A DNA stretch of 64,000 nt from assembly GCA_006937955.1 (NCBI GenBank), contig SSNP01000051.1, positions 333,294-397,293 on the forward strand. The letters are read 5' to 3'. The notes under the pieces were generated by a model. It saw nothing but the letters and a program-made list of their open reading frames with translations, was not told where the DNA came from and did no database searches. Made by a program: the position numbers and the translations under genes. The stretch is from Pachypanchax playfairii. Lineage: Eukaryota; Chordata; Actinopteri; Cyprinodontiformes; Aplocheilidae. How positions within the stretch are numbered: position 1 is the stretch's first letter; each line of letters opens with the position of its first letter. Shown piece after piece: positions 35,901 to 48,415 of the stretch.

Positions 35901-38900
35901 ATGTTTTTATAACTACACGCACAGGGGACATCTTTTTCCCCCCAGAGTCTGTGTCCATACAAGCTCGTCCTGCGTGTCTCAGAATGTACATTTATACAAG
36001 TTACAGGCGTGTTGTGTAACAGAGCAGCACATCACAAGAGGAATCAGACAAACATCTTAGTGGCGAGTGTTGACAAGCTGAGAACTGGTTTCCAAACTAC
36101 TGACGTGATGTTTTTATTGTTTCATGATGATTCTTTCATGTGGATAAAAGGAATAAAGAAATGAATGTAACCACAACAACATCAGCCACAAATCCTCCTC
36201 GAAAGCTGTTATTAAGATGTTTGTCATTTCAAAGCCGTCCTCCATCGCCTCGCTGCCCGCTTCACTTATCAGATTGATGGAGGCGAAGCAACAAGAGGCG
36301 GGTGGAGTGAGTCGACCTTTCTGCGACGGTTCCTCTGAGAGCTCAGAGAACAAAGACTCGACTGTCCGGCGGTGAAGAATGACAGCTGTGTGTGGAGCCG
36401 CCTCGCCGTGGACCATCACTGGCCTCAGCTGCCCTTTAAACGCCCAGCGTCTCTGATCAGCAGCTCCAACCATCACAGCAAGCAAATACACTTTAAACCA
36501 AATGTTTACACATAGAAGTTACTAAAATATAGTAAAACGAGAAGCTAAGCATCAGGCCAGGGACGGCTGCTGGAGTAGGAGGAAGTATTCTAGAACTTGA
36601 AACACTTCTCTGTTCGCTCTGATCACGATCTACTTCCTGAAAGAATCAACCATGTGTTTAAAGCTGTTGGTGGCTTTAGAAGCAGGAACTCTACTATTCT
36701 GTTTACATGTAAACAAAACTCAGATTTTAAACTACTGCAGCATGAGCTGGAGCAGATGTAGCTGTAAAGATCTTACCAGTGAAGAAGACTGAGGGCGAGT
36801 CCTCTCCTTCAAACAGTCCTTTAGTTCTGGAGTCAAAACGCAGCCAGAGTCCCACAGCCAGAACTGCAGTACCTGCAAGCTGCAGAGAAAAAACATCCGC
36901 ATCACCACAAGACATTTAACACATTCCAGCATCTACCGTTCCTCAGACCGTTTGATGCCGTTAACTCAGCTTTTAGTTTGACGTATAACTTTTATTTTAA
37001 CCTGGTTAAAATCAAACGGACCCTGCAGCAGAACAAAAACAAGGCGGATGTTTTCACCGATTCGTCAGACGCAGGAGAATATACGTACATCTGTTCAGAG
37101 ACTGAAATATTTCCACGCTCAGGATGGGAAACATGCAGGAACAAAAAAAAATTAATTAAAAAAAGTAAATTCTGACTATTTGACTGGGTTTTAAACATAT
37201 TTTTGACGTTAGAATCATTATTATATTAACGTGTAATCTAAAAGTAAATGATTTAAAATTTGTTCTTAGATGTTCAAAGAGTGAAAACAGTGAATGAAAC
37301 TCAGCAGCTGCTTCAGGGTCGTCAGTCTGGACTAAAGCAGCAAATTAACCTGGAAACTGACACCAGACAGAGTTCACACACACAATCAGTTAAACTGGTG
37401 TTTAACTGATGGAGCGTGACGAGAGCGGGACGAAATGTTTGAGTTGTGAGAGTCAGGTTAGTGAAGTCTGACCGGCCTTTTGGGAAATAAACGTTTCTCA
37501 GTCTTGTTAAAAGTGAAATATTTGTTCTCTGGAAAATAAAACCAAGTGACTCGGTTCTCTTCAGAAGCCACGAGGCAGCTTAAATCACTGTTTGTCACCC
37601 AAATATGCAACATCCTGCAGTGAGACCGACGTTATGCAACATGCTGTCTAACATTAAACAATGTGGTACAACCTGATCGGAAGATTTCTGCTGCCACCAC
37701 ATTCCAACAACCCTAAATCTAATAAAACAGCTGAAACTAAGTCACCTGGTAAGGAAAACAAACAACTCTTTACCAGAATATAAATCAAATGAATATTAAA
37801 CTCATGGCGGGTCTGTAATATAAAACATAAAAGCTAGATGAGTGACAGAAACTCAGGAACAAACTGTTCACCAACAGACGGGTTTTCAGGTTTAAAACAA
37901 ACGTGTTCAGGAACGAGTAAAAACTCTAAATGTTCCACCGATTTAAAGGTTAAATACTGAAAGAGACTTTGAGTTGTACGAGTGTTTTCATGGTTCAGTA
38001 GGTTACTGCAAGTGTTTAAACATGTAATTATTACTAATAGAGACTGAGTGATTTGGACATTTTATGGGAAAGTGTGATTTAAAGCATGAACAGCTGTTTT
38101 TTGTTGACATGTCTCAACTTTAATTATTAATCTAAGTGTGATTATTGAGATCCAGTTTGAGTCTTTAAGTGATATTTATCAGTTTAAGGAAGATGACATA
38201 AGGTCATAGTGACCGAGCAGCTTCAGATACACACACACCAGCTCCTGAATCATCCTGCATGAGTAAACATCCTCGTTATCACCCCCCCCCTCCTCCCCCG
38301 TTAGTCACGAAAAAATTACTGGAACAAAATCCTTCTGTCCAACATGCTGCAAGAAAGAAATCCCTTCCACTCCCAACAATCCGTCATGATGGCGGCTCCT
38401 TGAACATGCGGTTTAACTCAGCTTGTAGGAGACGTTTCCTTACTGACATCACGTCCCACAACCTCAAAGCCAATTACCAACAACAGATGATGAAACGAGC
38501 AGAAACTAAAAAGGAGGAGAGAAAATCAGCTGAGATTTTTCAGTCAAATAGAATCACCATGTAAATCTCCAAACATTAATCTGGCTTGTCTGCTTGAGTA
38601 AACAGTAAAACCCTCTGGGAAGACGAGGAGCAGCAACACGAGCAGAAAACAAACAAGTTGGTTAATATGGTCTCTAATGGGTTTTACTGTTTTCAGTCCA
38701 AAACAGATTCAACTCCAGTTCCAATAAAGAAGAGTAAACAAAACGATCTACAAATCTCCTGAACCGTATTGTATCCCAATAAAACATAAACAACATATAA
38801 CATATGATGTGAGATTTATCAATTATTGTTCATATGTTAATTGCACAGCGTCCCAGTTTGTGTAGAATTGGTTGTAAAATAAATGCTGCAGTGTTTTCAC

Positions 38901-41900
38901 AACTTGATTTTTGTATGAGATTAATAGGAACACGACATGAAGCAACACTGAAAACAAACAGCTGCTCGAGTTTCAAGGAGAAACAAACACACAATGAGTT
39001 TATAAAATATGAAGGGAAATAAAATGTTACGGAAGTTTACAACAAAAAGAAAATCTGTAGTGACATCTAGTGGAGAAGTCTCAGAATGCAGACAACTAAC
39101 TGTTTAAAAATATTTTTACCTTGAGCTGTGGGATATTGTGTAATACACCTTGTAAAGGATATAAAAACAACCTTTTATAAACTGTGATGTTAAAGAACTT
39201 GTGTAAATTAGACAATAATTTAACTGTTTGCTACCAGCTGAATTCAAATTCAAACATACTTTATTAATTAGATAAGACGAAAACTTTACGTCTCATTTGT
39301 TCTTTGGATGAACGATTGATTTGCCTTGAAATGAAATAACATGACTCTGATTTTCATTTAGCTGCTTCTGATTCATCGGAATAAATTGGATAAAACACTT
39401 AAATGAGATCTGGTGACTGTGGGAAACGTCCAGCGGGAACATTTCAAGACCATTTTCACTGTTTGAAGAAAACCCATCTAATCTGGTGTTTGTTCTTGAA
39501 AGAGGAGTTGTTGTCCGACAGCTGAACGAGTTATTACTCCGACACTGCAGACGGATCATAACAGTGATTAAAGCACAGAGTTCTGTGTGTTCTGCTCAGG
39601 GTTTAAACAGATAATTACAGCAACAACACACCAGATCTGTGTGAACGACACACACCATTAGTACTAAATTACTGCATGTACTCCAACATTTACCAAGAGA
39701 CAAACATGTTTATAAACCTTAATTATTATAGGAGTCCAACTTTATTCCCACTGAGACTGAATTATGTGTAAAGGTGGAACAACAGCTGCTTCCTGTAACA
39801 TCTGAACTCAGATCAGCTACAACATTTAGATTTTTTAATGACCTATTTGTTTACAGATTATTTAAGTAGTAAAACTGGCCTCTCTAAAAAAAAAAGTCCA
39901 GATTTTATTTAATACCAGTAAATTTATCCTTAATACACATTTTTTTGAAAATAATCATTTCCTATTTTAAAGTTTCAGAACCTAAAACAAGACCATTCAG
40001 AAAAGACTGAAGTCCTGATATCAAACCGTATTATTGATCTATAATTCCAAACATTTTCTGTCAGGATGGAAACTAATGAGTGAATAAAACATCATGAAAC
40101 CAAACAAACCGGTGAAACAGCACAGACTGAGGCGCGTGTGCACGTACCCAGAACAGGAAGTTGAAGACAAACATGGCATATTTGATGCAGTCCATTCCTT
40201 TCATGTTGGGATTTAAACTTCCTCAGGAGGAGATACAACCGTCTGGCTCAGGAAGGAGACGCAAAGACACGAGCAGGGGAAACATGTCACTGGCCTCAGG
40301 TTGTTTTTTATGTAGTTTAACCCCACCCATCGCACCTGGCAACAGGCACCAAGAGGAGGGCGTGTCCAGAAGGGACGAGGCGAGATGAGGAGGTTGTAGT
40401 AGTTCTATTTAATACACATCATTAAACTCCCGTCTAACAAAACGGCTCTAACCGGAAGGGTGGGCGAAGTTTACACTCCATTCAAACTACTGAGTAGCAG
40501 TTTGACTCCTCCCTCCTCGTGACCGCTTGTCCCGGATCCCCGCCGGTGGACTATGAAGGACCGGACCCGTGACAGAAACCTGGTGGTTTAGCGCTCTGAA
40601 AGCAGGTGAAAATAATTAGCTGCAAAGAGTCTGAAATGTGCGACGGAGGATTAGGACCAGCAGATACAGAAAAATCATAGAGTTTTAAATTTTCTTGAAA
40701 AGTAAATATTAAAAATGGATTTACGGGAATAAAACTTCATTAGCTATTTGCTGTACGAATTTTCGTGAGAAATACAAGGCAAAACTTCGATGAGATAAAA
40801 GTTGTAATTTGCAGGAATGGAATTTTGATATTCTCATTTTTAGGTGATAATTTTACTGGGAAAAACTCAAATTTATGAAAAACAAAACGTGCAAAAATAT
40901 TCAATAGATGTTGCGTTCAGGGACCCATGTAATATTTGAAACACCTTGCTTATGGAAAGTGTTGTAACAGTTTGGTGTAGCGAGCAGGTTAAAGGGACTT
41001 AGGGCAAGATTTGTGAAAAACTACACATGCATTTCCAGTTTATTCAATGCTAATGGGTCATGAAGCATTAAAAACCCAAAATAATGAGGCCATCCGCATA
41101 TATGTCTGTTGCCTTGGAAACGCTGTGTGCCACATAATGCGCTGCAGTTCGACGTCCGAATTTCCCGCGCAGTTGTAGGGATGTGACGTAAATTGACGCT
41201 GCATGCGCGTTGCCGACAGCTCTTGAACAGGAAGTACATGGCCGCCGTGGACTTGGATTCAAACACTGAAGGTATACTTATGGATGTTTCTCCAGCCAGC
41301 AAACGACCTGCATCCACTCTCACCCCCCAAAAAAGTGGCACCACGAAGAAAAAAAAGACTTTATCAGCGGCATCTCGTGAGTCTAAAAAAAAACATGACC
41401 GAAGCCGGGCAGGCACCCGCATAAATATTGGATATGCGTTCGGTTCATGGAGGGAACTTCAGCTGCATTTGGGAGTGAAAACGGATGCTGACATGGCTCA
41501 TTTCCTTGTGACCAGGTGAGAAAACATTATAGGTCGTGTTTAGAGCCTGATACAGTATGAAAATGATGAGATCAAATCAAATAACAGATTGGAGAGACCT
41601 GACGTGAAGTATGTTAGCCTCCCCGGTGCAGTGCTGTGAAGACGAACCGTCTGTAAAGTGTCTGTGCGCGCTCCCGTGCCGGCTTGGCTGGTGGCTGCAG
41701 TTAGCCACAGCGCCTGTCGCGGCAGCACTGAGTCAGATTTTGTAAAGCTGCCTTAAGTTCCTTTAAACATGACGATAAATACAGTTAAAATATGGAGCTA
41801 TCTGTAGTCCAAACAGCACAGGTGATGTTGTTGTTGTTGTGAGCTGTTATCACAACGGGACCATAAAGGAAACATCTAAAACTGAATATTTATAAGTGAT

Positions 41901-44900
41901 TTATTTTTCTCTATGGCAGGAACAACCAAGACCCTCTTGAATACCTGAGGCCTTGGATAGCCTGTGAGACCCTCTGGGATCCTCTTAAACCCCCTCAATG
42001 CCTCTGAAACCCTCTGACAGCCTCTAAGACCTTTTGAGATAGGGTTGCCAACTCCCTGAAGAAAAAGGGACACCTTGATGGCGGGGCCAGCCAACCTGAT
42101 TGTCTTCACCCTTCCTGGCGTGTTGAATTTTTTAGCCCTTTTTGTGCTTGAAATTATTTTTTTAACTCTGACTTGAACCTGATTTAACTAGATGCATATT
42201 TTTGTGTTATGAACACATAGAAAACAAATTAGTATTTAGCTATTTATTTTTAGTGCAAAATAATAAAATTAACAGGATAAAATAAGTACCTTTCTTAAAC
42301 AGAAACCTGTCCTGCCTACTTAAAATTTTATAAATTAATAGAGAACAATAAAAAGCAGAAAGTTCCTGTAATTTAGTCCAATAAGGAAAGTGCAGAGTCT
42401 GTGGAAAAGCTACATAAAATATGTGTTCCTCAAAGTCCAGGTCTGTAGACTACAGTTGAAGTAAAAAAATAAAAAGACTGAACTCTCACACTCAAAAGCT
42501 CAATGCTACATTATGTAGAGATGGCCTATTTTTTCCATTTGTATTTCTTTCGAGCTCTTGCTGCAGTAAGAAGCGCTTCTTGAGGTCAGTCAGTCCACCA
42601 TGGGCAATAAAAAGTGCAATGGCGCTGCAGTGCGCTTTAGGTGTTCGTGTACTTTTTTCCAGACAGGTGTTTCTCTGTTCCCATTCCTCCCTGTATTTTG
42701 CAGCCTATTTTGTTTTGTCTTTTTTCCCAGAGGGGTGAAAGCATTGCTGGCCGAAGGTGTACTATCGTCTGAGACATGTAAAGAAGTGTCGGATGTCTCA
42801 CTGTCACTCATGCTGCTTTGTTATGGTCGTCTGTCTTCCGGTATCTTCTTCGCAGGCAACCGCACCTCGACCAATGAGATAAGCAGGATTCTTTGTTGTC
42901 ATACTCGTGTGTAAGTGTGCTGTCAGCCCATTGGTCACAGAGTGGTGGTATATGTGTAAAAGTAGTGTAACATTCTTACAAGCCAGAGGGCAAACATATC
43001 AAGCAACACCCAATATAAGGGACAAGAGACATCCCGTATGGGACAATTCTATTTAGATAAAAATATGGGATGTCCCGGCTAATACGGGACAGTTGGCAAC
43101 CCTATTTTGAGAGCACCTGGGACCATCTGAGAACCCTCTGAGATCTTCCTCTCTGACTGTCTGAGTGCCTCTCAGATCCTCCTGGACCCTGTGAGAGCTT
43201 CTGGGAATCTCCAAGAGCCTTTGGGATGAACGGAGAGCTTCAAGAATCCCCTGCAACTCTCTGAGACCCTCTAAGAGCCTTGAGGTCAGTTTGGGACCTT
43301 CTTGCACCCTCTGGGACCTTCTGGGACTCCTTGTGGTAACTGGAGCTTCTATGTGCTTCAGGTCGACAGCAGCAGCTTTGATTCTGAGCTGGTGACGTTT
43401 CAGTTTCTCTGTTGTGGTTTGAAGGGACGTCATTCTTTGTGCTGTATCAATAATCCATCATAAATTGACACCAACAGGATCTGAAAGCTTCTTAATCTTT
43501 CAAATTAAAGGCAAAACAAAGTTCAGCATCAGCAGAGGATGTTTCCACCGAGACATTTGGACTTTAACTCTGATCTTCTTCTGAATGTAAGATCATTTGA
43601 GTAAAGAAGGAAACAGACTGTTTCACCCAGGATGTCAATGGAAGACTCAATATTAGAAAAAGAAAACCTCTACAAACCTGGAACATGAATCCATCACATC
43701 AGAGTTTAAAACCAACAAACTGGATGTTCTGGTTTCAGTTCTCGCCTCTCAGACAGGACGTTTGTTTCAACAGGATGAAAAGGGGAAAATGCTGCTGTAA
43801 AGCTCTTCCTCTCCAAAACCCCGTCAGTTCATGAGATATCTTGCTAACACACACAAGAACAAGGGCTAAAATAAAGATCCACCTTTTGCATTTTGGTGGA
43901 TGAAAGATATCACATGATCGTGTCAGCGAGGAGCATTTCTAACATCTGCAGGTTCAGAGGGTTATAACATGGAAACTACCAACCAGCCAAACAAAACCAG
44001 AATTCTGCAGCAATATGTCTCATTTTAATACAACAGTTAGCTTTAAAATGTAAAGATACATATGGACACACTGTAAAGCCGAATATTTGACATTAAAAAG
44101 CGGATCGGATAAGTTTAGGGCTTGCAGATAGGGTCACATACGGATTATTGTGTCGTTTTCAAAATCGACCAATGTGGTCATATTTCACGTGAGGTCGGGC
44201 AGAAACTACAGACCTGAGTGTCTCTCCTGAGTTCAGCTGTCTACTGTCTTTTTAAAACTACATTAGATTTAAGAAACAGCAACCTATTACAACAAATTTA
44301 ACAAATGTGGTACATCCTTCAGTAAAAAACAAAAAATGTGTTAAAGACACAAAACATTTCAAATAAACTGCAGGCATCCTGATAGAAAACGTTCATATCC
44401 ACTCAGATTCTTCAGTAAATCAGTTTATGTTTCAGACATAAAGCAGCTCGAACGTCAAAGTCTGAACCTGAAAGGACAACTTAAGAGATGATGTTCATTC
44501 TGCTGAATTCTGCAGGTCTAAAAATCCCTCCACAGCTTTAATTCCACAGAATCTCAAGTAAATAGACTGAAGTAACAGTCTGATTTCTAAAGACTGATCA
44601 AAATACACTGACTTCACTAAAACACACTTTAATTCATCCAAACAGACAGATCATGTAAATATACAGTTTTAAGTTCTTTCACTTCCATCAAACAAGCAAA
44701 TTTATTCAGTTTCAGAATTTTAAAGTAAAACAATGATAATAATTAAAATGTTGATCCATGAATAAAAGTTTAAATGTTACAGAAATAAAGATTTCTATTT
44801 AACTGAGGGTATGTTTATGTCTCTCTCTTTAAAACTAAAACGCACTGACATCTTTTGGTGATTATTATATAGCCTATTTTTTTGATTTGACACGTTTAAA

Positions 44901-44994
44901 ACGTCCATATTTCTTTATTTCTCACCCAGAAGACGAAGTTGAAGATGAAGAGCGCGTATTTGACGCACAACTCCCAGCTGGTCAGCGCGGTCAT
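32914..44994 (-). CDS. cd9: CD9 antigen (tetraspanin)
   Basis: Four-pass plasma-membrane tetraspanin that organises integrin and EWI-protein complexes and acts in cell adhesion and gamete fusion. Exons: 44926-44994 (first exon 1a), 36777-36879, 35228-35325, 34598-34672, 34414-34515, 34257-34343, 34040-34123 and 32914-32979; 684 nt, 227 residues plus stop (human 228). TM1 is in exons 1-2 (FNFVFWLAGTAVLAVGLWLR), TM2 in exon 3 (VYILIAAGALMMVVGFLGCC), TM3 in exon 4 (FFLFLLLIFAVEVAAGIWG). The large loop carries LDCCGLTG (the tetraspanin CCG motif), DICPK and SCPKAIDEVFNNKLHIIGGV. TM4 ends IFGMIFSMMLCCAIKRSRDF. An alternative first exon lies at 40148-40204. Teleosts have more than one cd9 copy; I cannot tell which this is. 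The first intron spans 8 kb and is full of transposons. Confidence 0.95.
35579..35595 (+). promoter_or_regulatory. strong candidate CTCF site in cd9 intron 2
   Basis: CCACTAGATGGCAGTAG matches the CTCF core CCASYAGRKGGCRS at every position. It is the best such motif I saw in the window. Confidence 0.6.
40148..40204 (-). CDS. cd9: alternative first coding exon of cd9 (exon 1b)
   Basis: The minus strand encodes MKGMDCIKYAMFVFNFLFW, followed by a GTACGT donor. It ends in the same phase and at the same residue (Trp) as exon 1a at 44926-44994, so either exon can splice to 36777-36879. The result would be a 223-residue protein with a different cytoplasmic N-terminus and a similar start of TM1. Its N-terminus (CIKY) is closer to canonical CD9 than that of exon 1a (MTALTSWELCVKYALF). 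It could instead be a relic of duplication, but it has no stop or frameshift. Confidence 0.75.
40989..41766 (+). mobile_element. TTAA-flanked element (family F) carrying an exon-like ORF
   Basis: The left end TTAAAGGGACTTAGGGCAAG and the right end (reverse complement TTAAAGGAACTTAAGGCAGC) form an imperfect inverted repeat with TTAA at both edges. Inside is a reading frame ending at a splice donor (41238-41515). It lies in the long first intron of cd9, between the two alternative first exons. Confidence 0.65.
41238..41515 (+). CDS. transposon-borne N-terminal exon, lysine-rich, function unknown
   Basis: The ATG has a favourable context (TACATGG). The 92 residues run from MAAVDLDSNTEGILMDVSPA through a basic stretch (KKKKTLSAASRESKKKH, likely nuclear localisation) to RINIGYAFGSWRELQLHLGV and KTDADMAHFLVTR. 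The frame then meets CCAG|GTGAGA, a good donor. The final segment resembles a motif common in uncharacterised, multi-copy fish proteins (INIG-AF-RWREL...D-ELA-FLL). It sits inside a TTAA-bounded element, so I read it as the 5' exon of a transposon gene whose other exons are deleted. It is not a cd9 exon (opposite strand). Confidence 0.5.
41930..42031 (-). repeat. degenerate short tandem repeat, left part
   Basis: Loose repeats of about 12 bp with the theme CCTCTGAGACC/CCTCTGGGATCC. The same kind of sequence resumes at 43113-43330 on the other side of the hAT element, so the array was split by that insertion. Confidence 0.65.
42040..43104 (-). mobile_element. hAT-type DNA transposon, deletion derivative, with 8-bp target duplication
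   Basis: The ends TAGGGTTGCCAACT (left) and AGTTGGCAACCCTA (right) are perfect inverted repeats. TTTTGAGA flanks both sides (42032-42039 and 43105-43112), an 8-bp duplication typical of hAT elements. The 1065-bp inside is too short for a whole transposase. On the minus strand a 73-codon frame (42590-42811) gives WKKVHEHLKRTAAPLHF. In an adjacent frame follows FIAHGGLTDLKKRF, which resembles the BED-finger region at the start of hAT transposases. Confidence 0.85.
43113..43330 (-). repeat. degenerate short tandem repeat, right part
   Basis: Continuation of the 41930-42031 array (themes CTCTGGGACCTT, CTCTGAGATCTT). The frames it creates on the minus strand (Arg/Leu/Glu-rich) are by-products of the repeat. 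Confidence 0.65.
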
Positions 44995-47147
44995 GTCTGC
45001 GGTGTCTGTTTGACCCGTTAGTTATTAAACGCTGAAGGGTCCAGTGGTTTCACCGGTTCTGTTTGAGTCCAGCTGCTGTTTCAGTCGCTGTTACTTCGGC
45101 TCACTTCGGTCAGCTCCGTAAGAACTCGGTGGGAGCGACAAACATGTGATCGGCTGAGAAACTCCTACAGAAATCCCTCCGAACAGAGAGATTTCTTTCT
45201 TTTCTTGTTTGTTCCATGTTGGTTTTCACCCTTTCTTTATTATTTGTCTTTTGTTTGGAGCTTATTGTCTTTATCATCGCCCAAAAGGCAAGAGCGTGCG
45301 CGCGCGTGTCAGTTCAGCACAATATCCCATGAATCATTGGTCAGACCTTAACGGAACCCCCAGAACGTCTCTGATGATCCACAACTTATCTGATGTATCC
45401 AGATAAACTGGCATAAAAAAGTAAATAAAAAACAAACAAACAAACAAACCACGTTTTGGATTTAACAATTATTTGATGTCTTAATGAGCAACTCAGACTA
45501 AACTGAGCTTAATTTGGGTAAAAAGTAATTTCACTGAAGTTCTGGTAAATGTTGGAAAAGATTGTATAAAGTTAAATTTTACTATTGCAATAAGAAAATC
45601 ATTATCACCACAGATTTACACCAATATTATCTCTGATGAATAACTGAGTTAGTCCCCGGGACAAAATGGACCCTGTAATAATAATAATGATAATGATAAT
45701 AATGATCATAAAAAAACTGCAACAATCTGGAATTTCAGCACTTTAAACCTTATGAGACTTGATGAGGTCACAGAGGTCAGCGCTGACTTAAACCAGCATC
45801 CGTGTGTCATGAGGTTAGATTGTCCGTCTGTGTGCAGGAGACTGTTTTCTTCTTCTTCTGTAGAAACAAAGGCAGCAGTGTTACCGATCAGCCCACAGTT
45901 GTTGTTTGCAGCTGCACACAAACACTCTGTGACACTGATGATGGAGGAGGACGGAACCACCCAACTGACCAGAACCAGAGGAATAAACATCTTAATTAGT
46001 TAATGATCCAAAAAGAAATCTGCTCTGCTTGTGTCTCATCTCTGAGCATTTCTGTGCTTTTAATCACTTTTACAACAGGAAATTTTACATTAAAAAAAAT
46101 CATGGAAACATACCGATTTAAGTTTGTTTGAAACATAAAAAAAGGAAAGGTGCCATTTAAGATATTTTCCTGTGTGATTTTTGTACAAATACAGAAGTTT
46201 AAATACACAGTTTCTTTCAAATTAAATTAATTTATTGTTTGAAATCAGCCTAATTAAGTGTCTTATTGATGTAAACTGAAAAGGAACAGCTGAACGCATA
46301 ACGTTTGTGAAGATCACCTTCAGATGAGTTGGAGTCTCTGCGATGGTTTTTGTCTCCGTTTCTTTGCAGGATCTGAATAAAAGACTCCCAGAAACAGTAA
46401 AACAACCCTGCTTTCATCTCCTTCATGGAGCCTGTTAGCATCTCTGTTCATCTTTTTACAAAGCGCCTCTTTAAAGCTGCAGCCTTCATCAGACTGAGAG
46501 GAAGAGGAGGCAGAAAAGCGCATTCTGCCATATTTTTTTGTTTGTTTAAATGAATCTAAAACATGTTACACAATTTACCACACAGAAAATTAGTAAGATA
46601 AATAGATAAAACTAAACGTTTAAAAGATTGATATATGTGATAAAATGGTGTTTATTATTTGGGGTCCTCTACAGACATCTAGTGGTGAGATGAAGCACAA
46701 ACTACCAGTTTGCTAACAAATCAAAACTATTTCCATTGATAATTTATTACACAAGATACAGTTAGACACTTTATTTATTTAGCAATTTAATAATGGAAAA
46801 TAGGAATAAACTGATTTAAGAAGCTTGGGTGTCTTAAAAAACATTTCTTTAGGAAAAATTAACTGATGTGATAAAAACAATATAAAATGTGTTTTTTCAT
46901 ACTCATTACAATGATACAATAACATCATATATTAAAACTGCACAATTACTGAAATTATTTATTATCTTATCATTCACTTACTGAAAGCAATGAAAAAAGT
47001 AATTTGGTAGTACAGATGTTATGATGACAGAGATCTTTTGTGCAGAATGTTATTTATAGGGTTTGAACTCAACAACATTTCTGAACTAGAAAAGCACTCG
47101 GAAAGCGCAGACCTGGACATATTATAGAAAGTATTATGTCCGTATTC

Positions 47148-47728
47148 TTAAAGAGGCCAGTTCATTCAAATTTCAGGACTTTGTGGTTATTTCTTAAGTA
47201 TTAAACCTGTAATATGAAACATTTTATATCTAAAAAACGTTAGGAAACACTGATTAACAGGCCTTTCAATCTGTCTGCATTAAAATTCGGGTGGTTTCGG
47301 CTCTTTCCATAAGGCCTTGAGTAGCAGCTCGTTCATATTCATTATTCGGATTTGCTGGACTCAGATTGGCTAACAAACTAGCCTATCAGAGCAAGGTATA
47401 CTGTTTCCTGCCCCGCTGTGCATGGCAACATCAGACGTTCTCTCTTCCTGTTTGATACATTATGCTACAGCTTTTAGCCAGCAGCATGCTAGGCGTGGTT
47501 TCAACTGTGGGAGCTGCCGAAAACTAACAAACGAAGGAGTAGTGATGAAACACATACAGGCTGTTCGAACTTGGGTTTTATCGCCACCTGCGTAGTTTGA
47601 GAAATTAAAACTGAAAGAGAAGTTGTTGACCTGTTTTCACACCCACTATGAAGGTAAGAACACCTGTGGAGCTAAAATATTAAACAGAAACTTCAGAAAA
47701 AACGTTTTTAATGGAAGGGCCTCTTTAA
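47148..47728 (+). mobile_element. TTAA-flanked MITE (family B), complete copy nested in another repeat
   Basis: It starts TTAAAGAGGCCAGTTCAT and ends AAGGGCCTCTTTAA, so the inverted repeat TTAAAGAGGCC is 11 bp. TTAA is duplicated on both sides (47148-47151 and 47725-47728). The paralogous host repeat at 49807-50037 shows a single TTAA at the same point, confirming the boundaries. The length is about 580 bp and there is no transposase. Confidence 0.85.
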
Positions 47729-47865
47729 AAAAAAAATCCTGGATCTAGACGTAATCTGGATCACCCCCAAAATCTAATTGATTGTTTCTTGGGTCATTTC
47801 TGACTTTTCCTGAAAATTAAATCAAAATCCATCCATAGGTTTTTGAGTTATCCTGCTAAGTGCTT

Positions 47866-47867
<2 letters not shown>

Positions 47868-47898
<31 letters not shown>

Positions 47899-47900
47899 AA
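47868..47900. repeat. (CAGA)n microsatellite
   Basis: About eight ACAG/CAGA units inside the interspersed repeat. The corresponding place in the 49807 copy has GTCTGTCTGTCTGTTTGTT, so the array grew from a short seed in the element. Confidence 0.9.
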
Positions 47901-48415
47901 GACCCTGATGAAAACATTACCTCCATGATGGAGGTAAAGATTTAGTTTAAAACTCTGGCATGAGAGTCAGCGGAAAAACTGCGTTCCTTCAAGAAACATA
48001 AAGATCTAATACAAGGATCCAGGTTAGAAATTCAGGAACTTTATCGGGATTATTCAAACTCTGACAAGCAGTGAGAATTTGAAATAATAGATCGAACTGT
48101 CCTCACAGTCTCAGCTGAAAACATTCAAACAGAACCAAACAGAACCAACCACTTTTCCTCTGTATTTTTCACGAAACGCTGGTTAAAACTTGGTTGAACT
48201 CTGGTTAACAGGCCACACGTTTTTCTGTTTGTGGAGCTGGTGGAGTGTCAGTGTCACTTCACTGGGAACAGGTTCTACAGAACACGTGACTAACAGGTTA
48301 ATAACAGCTGGAATAATTCCCTTTATCATAAAATTAAAGATAAATATTTGTGTTTTCAATCAGTTATTATTTCATGGGATCCGAGCGAGCAGGAAGTCTT
48401 GGTGCGCTGATCGTT

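Larger units (their letters stand above)
47084..47960 (-). mobile_element. teleost interspersed repeat (49807 family), split by a TTAA element
   Basis: The outer parts (47084-47147 and 47729-47960) match the 49807-50037 copy in reverse orientation: AACTAGAAAAGCACTC, then GCGCAGACCT, AGTATTATGTCC | AAATCCTGGATC, GGATCACCCCCAAAATCTAA, TTATCCTGCTAA and the (CAGA)n run before the end ACCTCC. The middle is the inserted TTAA element at 47148-47728. The superfamily is not recognised with certainty. Confidence 0.75.
44995..48415. other. divergent interval, cd9 / C12orf56
   Basis: No coding exon is recognised. The first 200 bp right of the cd9 start should hold the exon-1a promoter and 5' untranslated region. 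The remainder is AT-rich with an (AAT/GAT)n run at 45677-45705 and a repeat of the 49807 family (47084-47960) split by a TTAA element. Confidence 0.5.

Noticed and set aside
36114..36491. 125-codon minus-strand frame in cd9 intron 1
   Set aside because: No recognisable domain, no matching splice sites to the cd9 frame, and it lies inside a well-defined intron.
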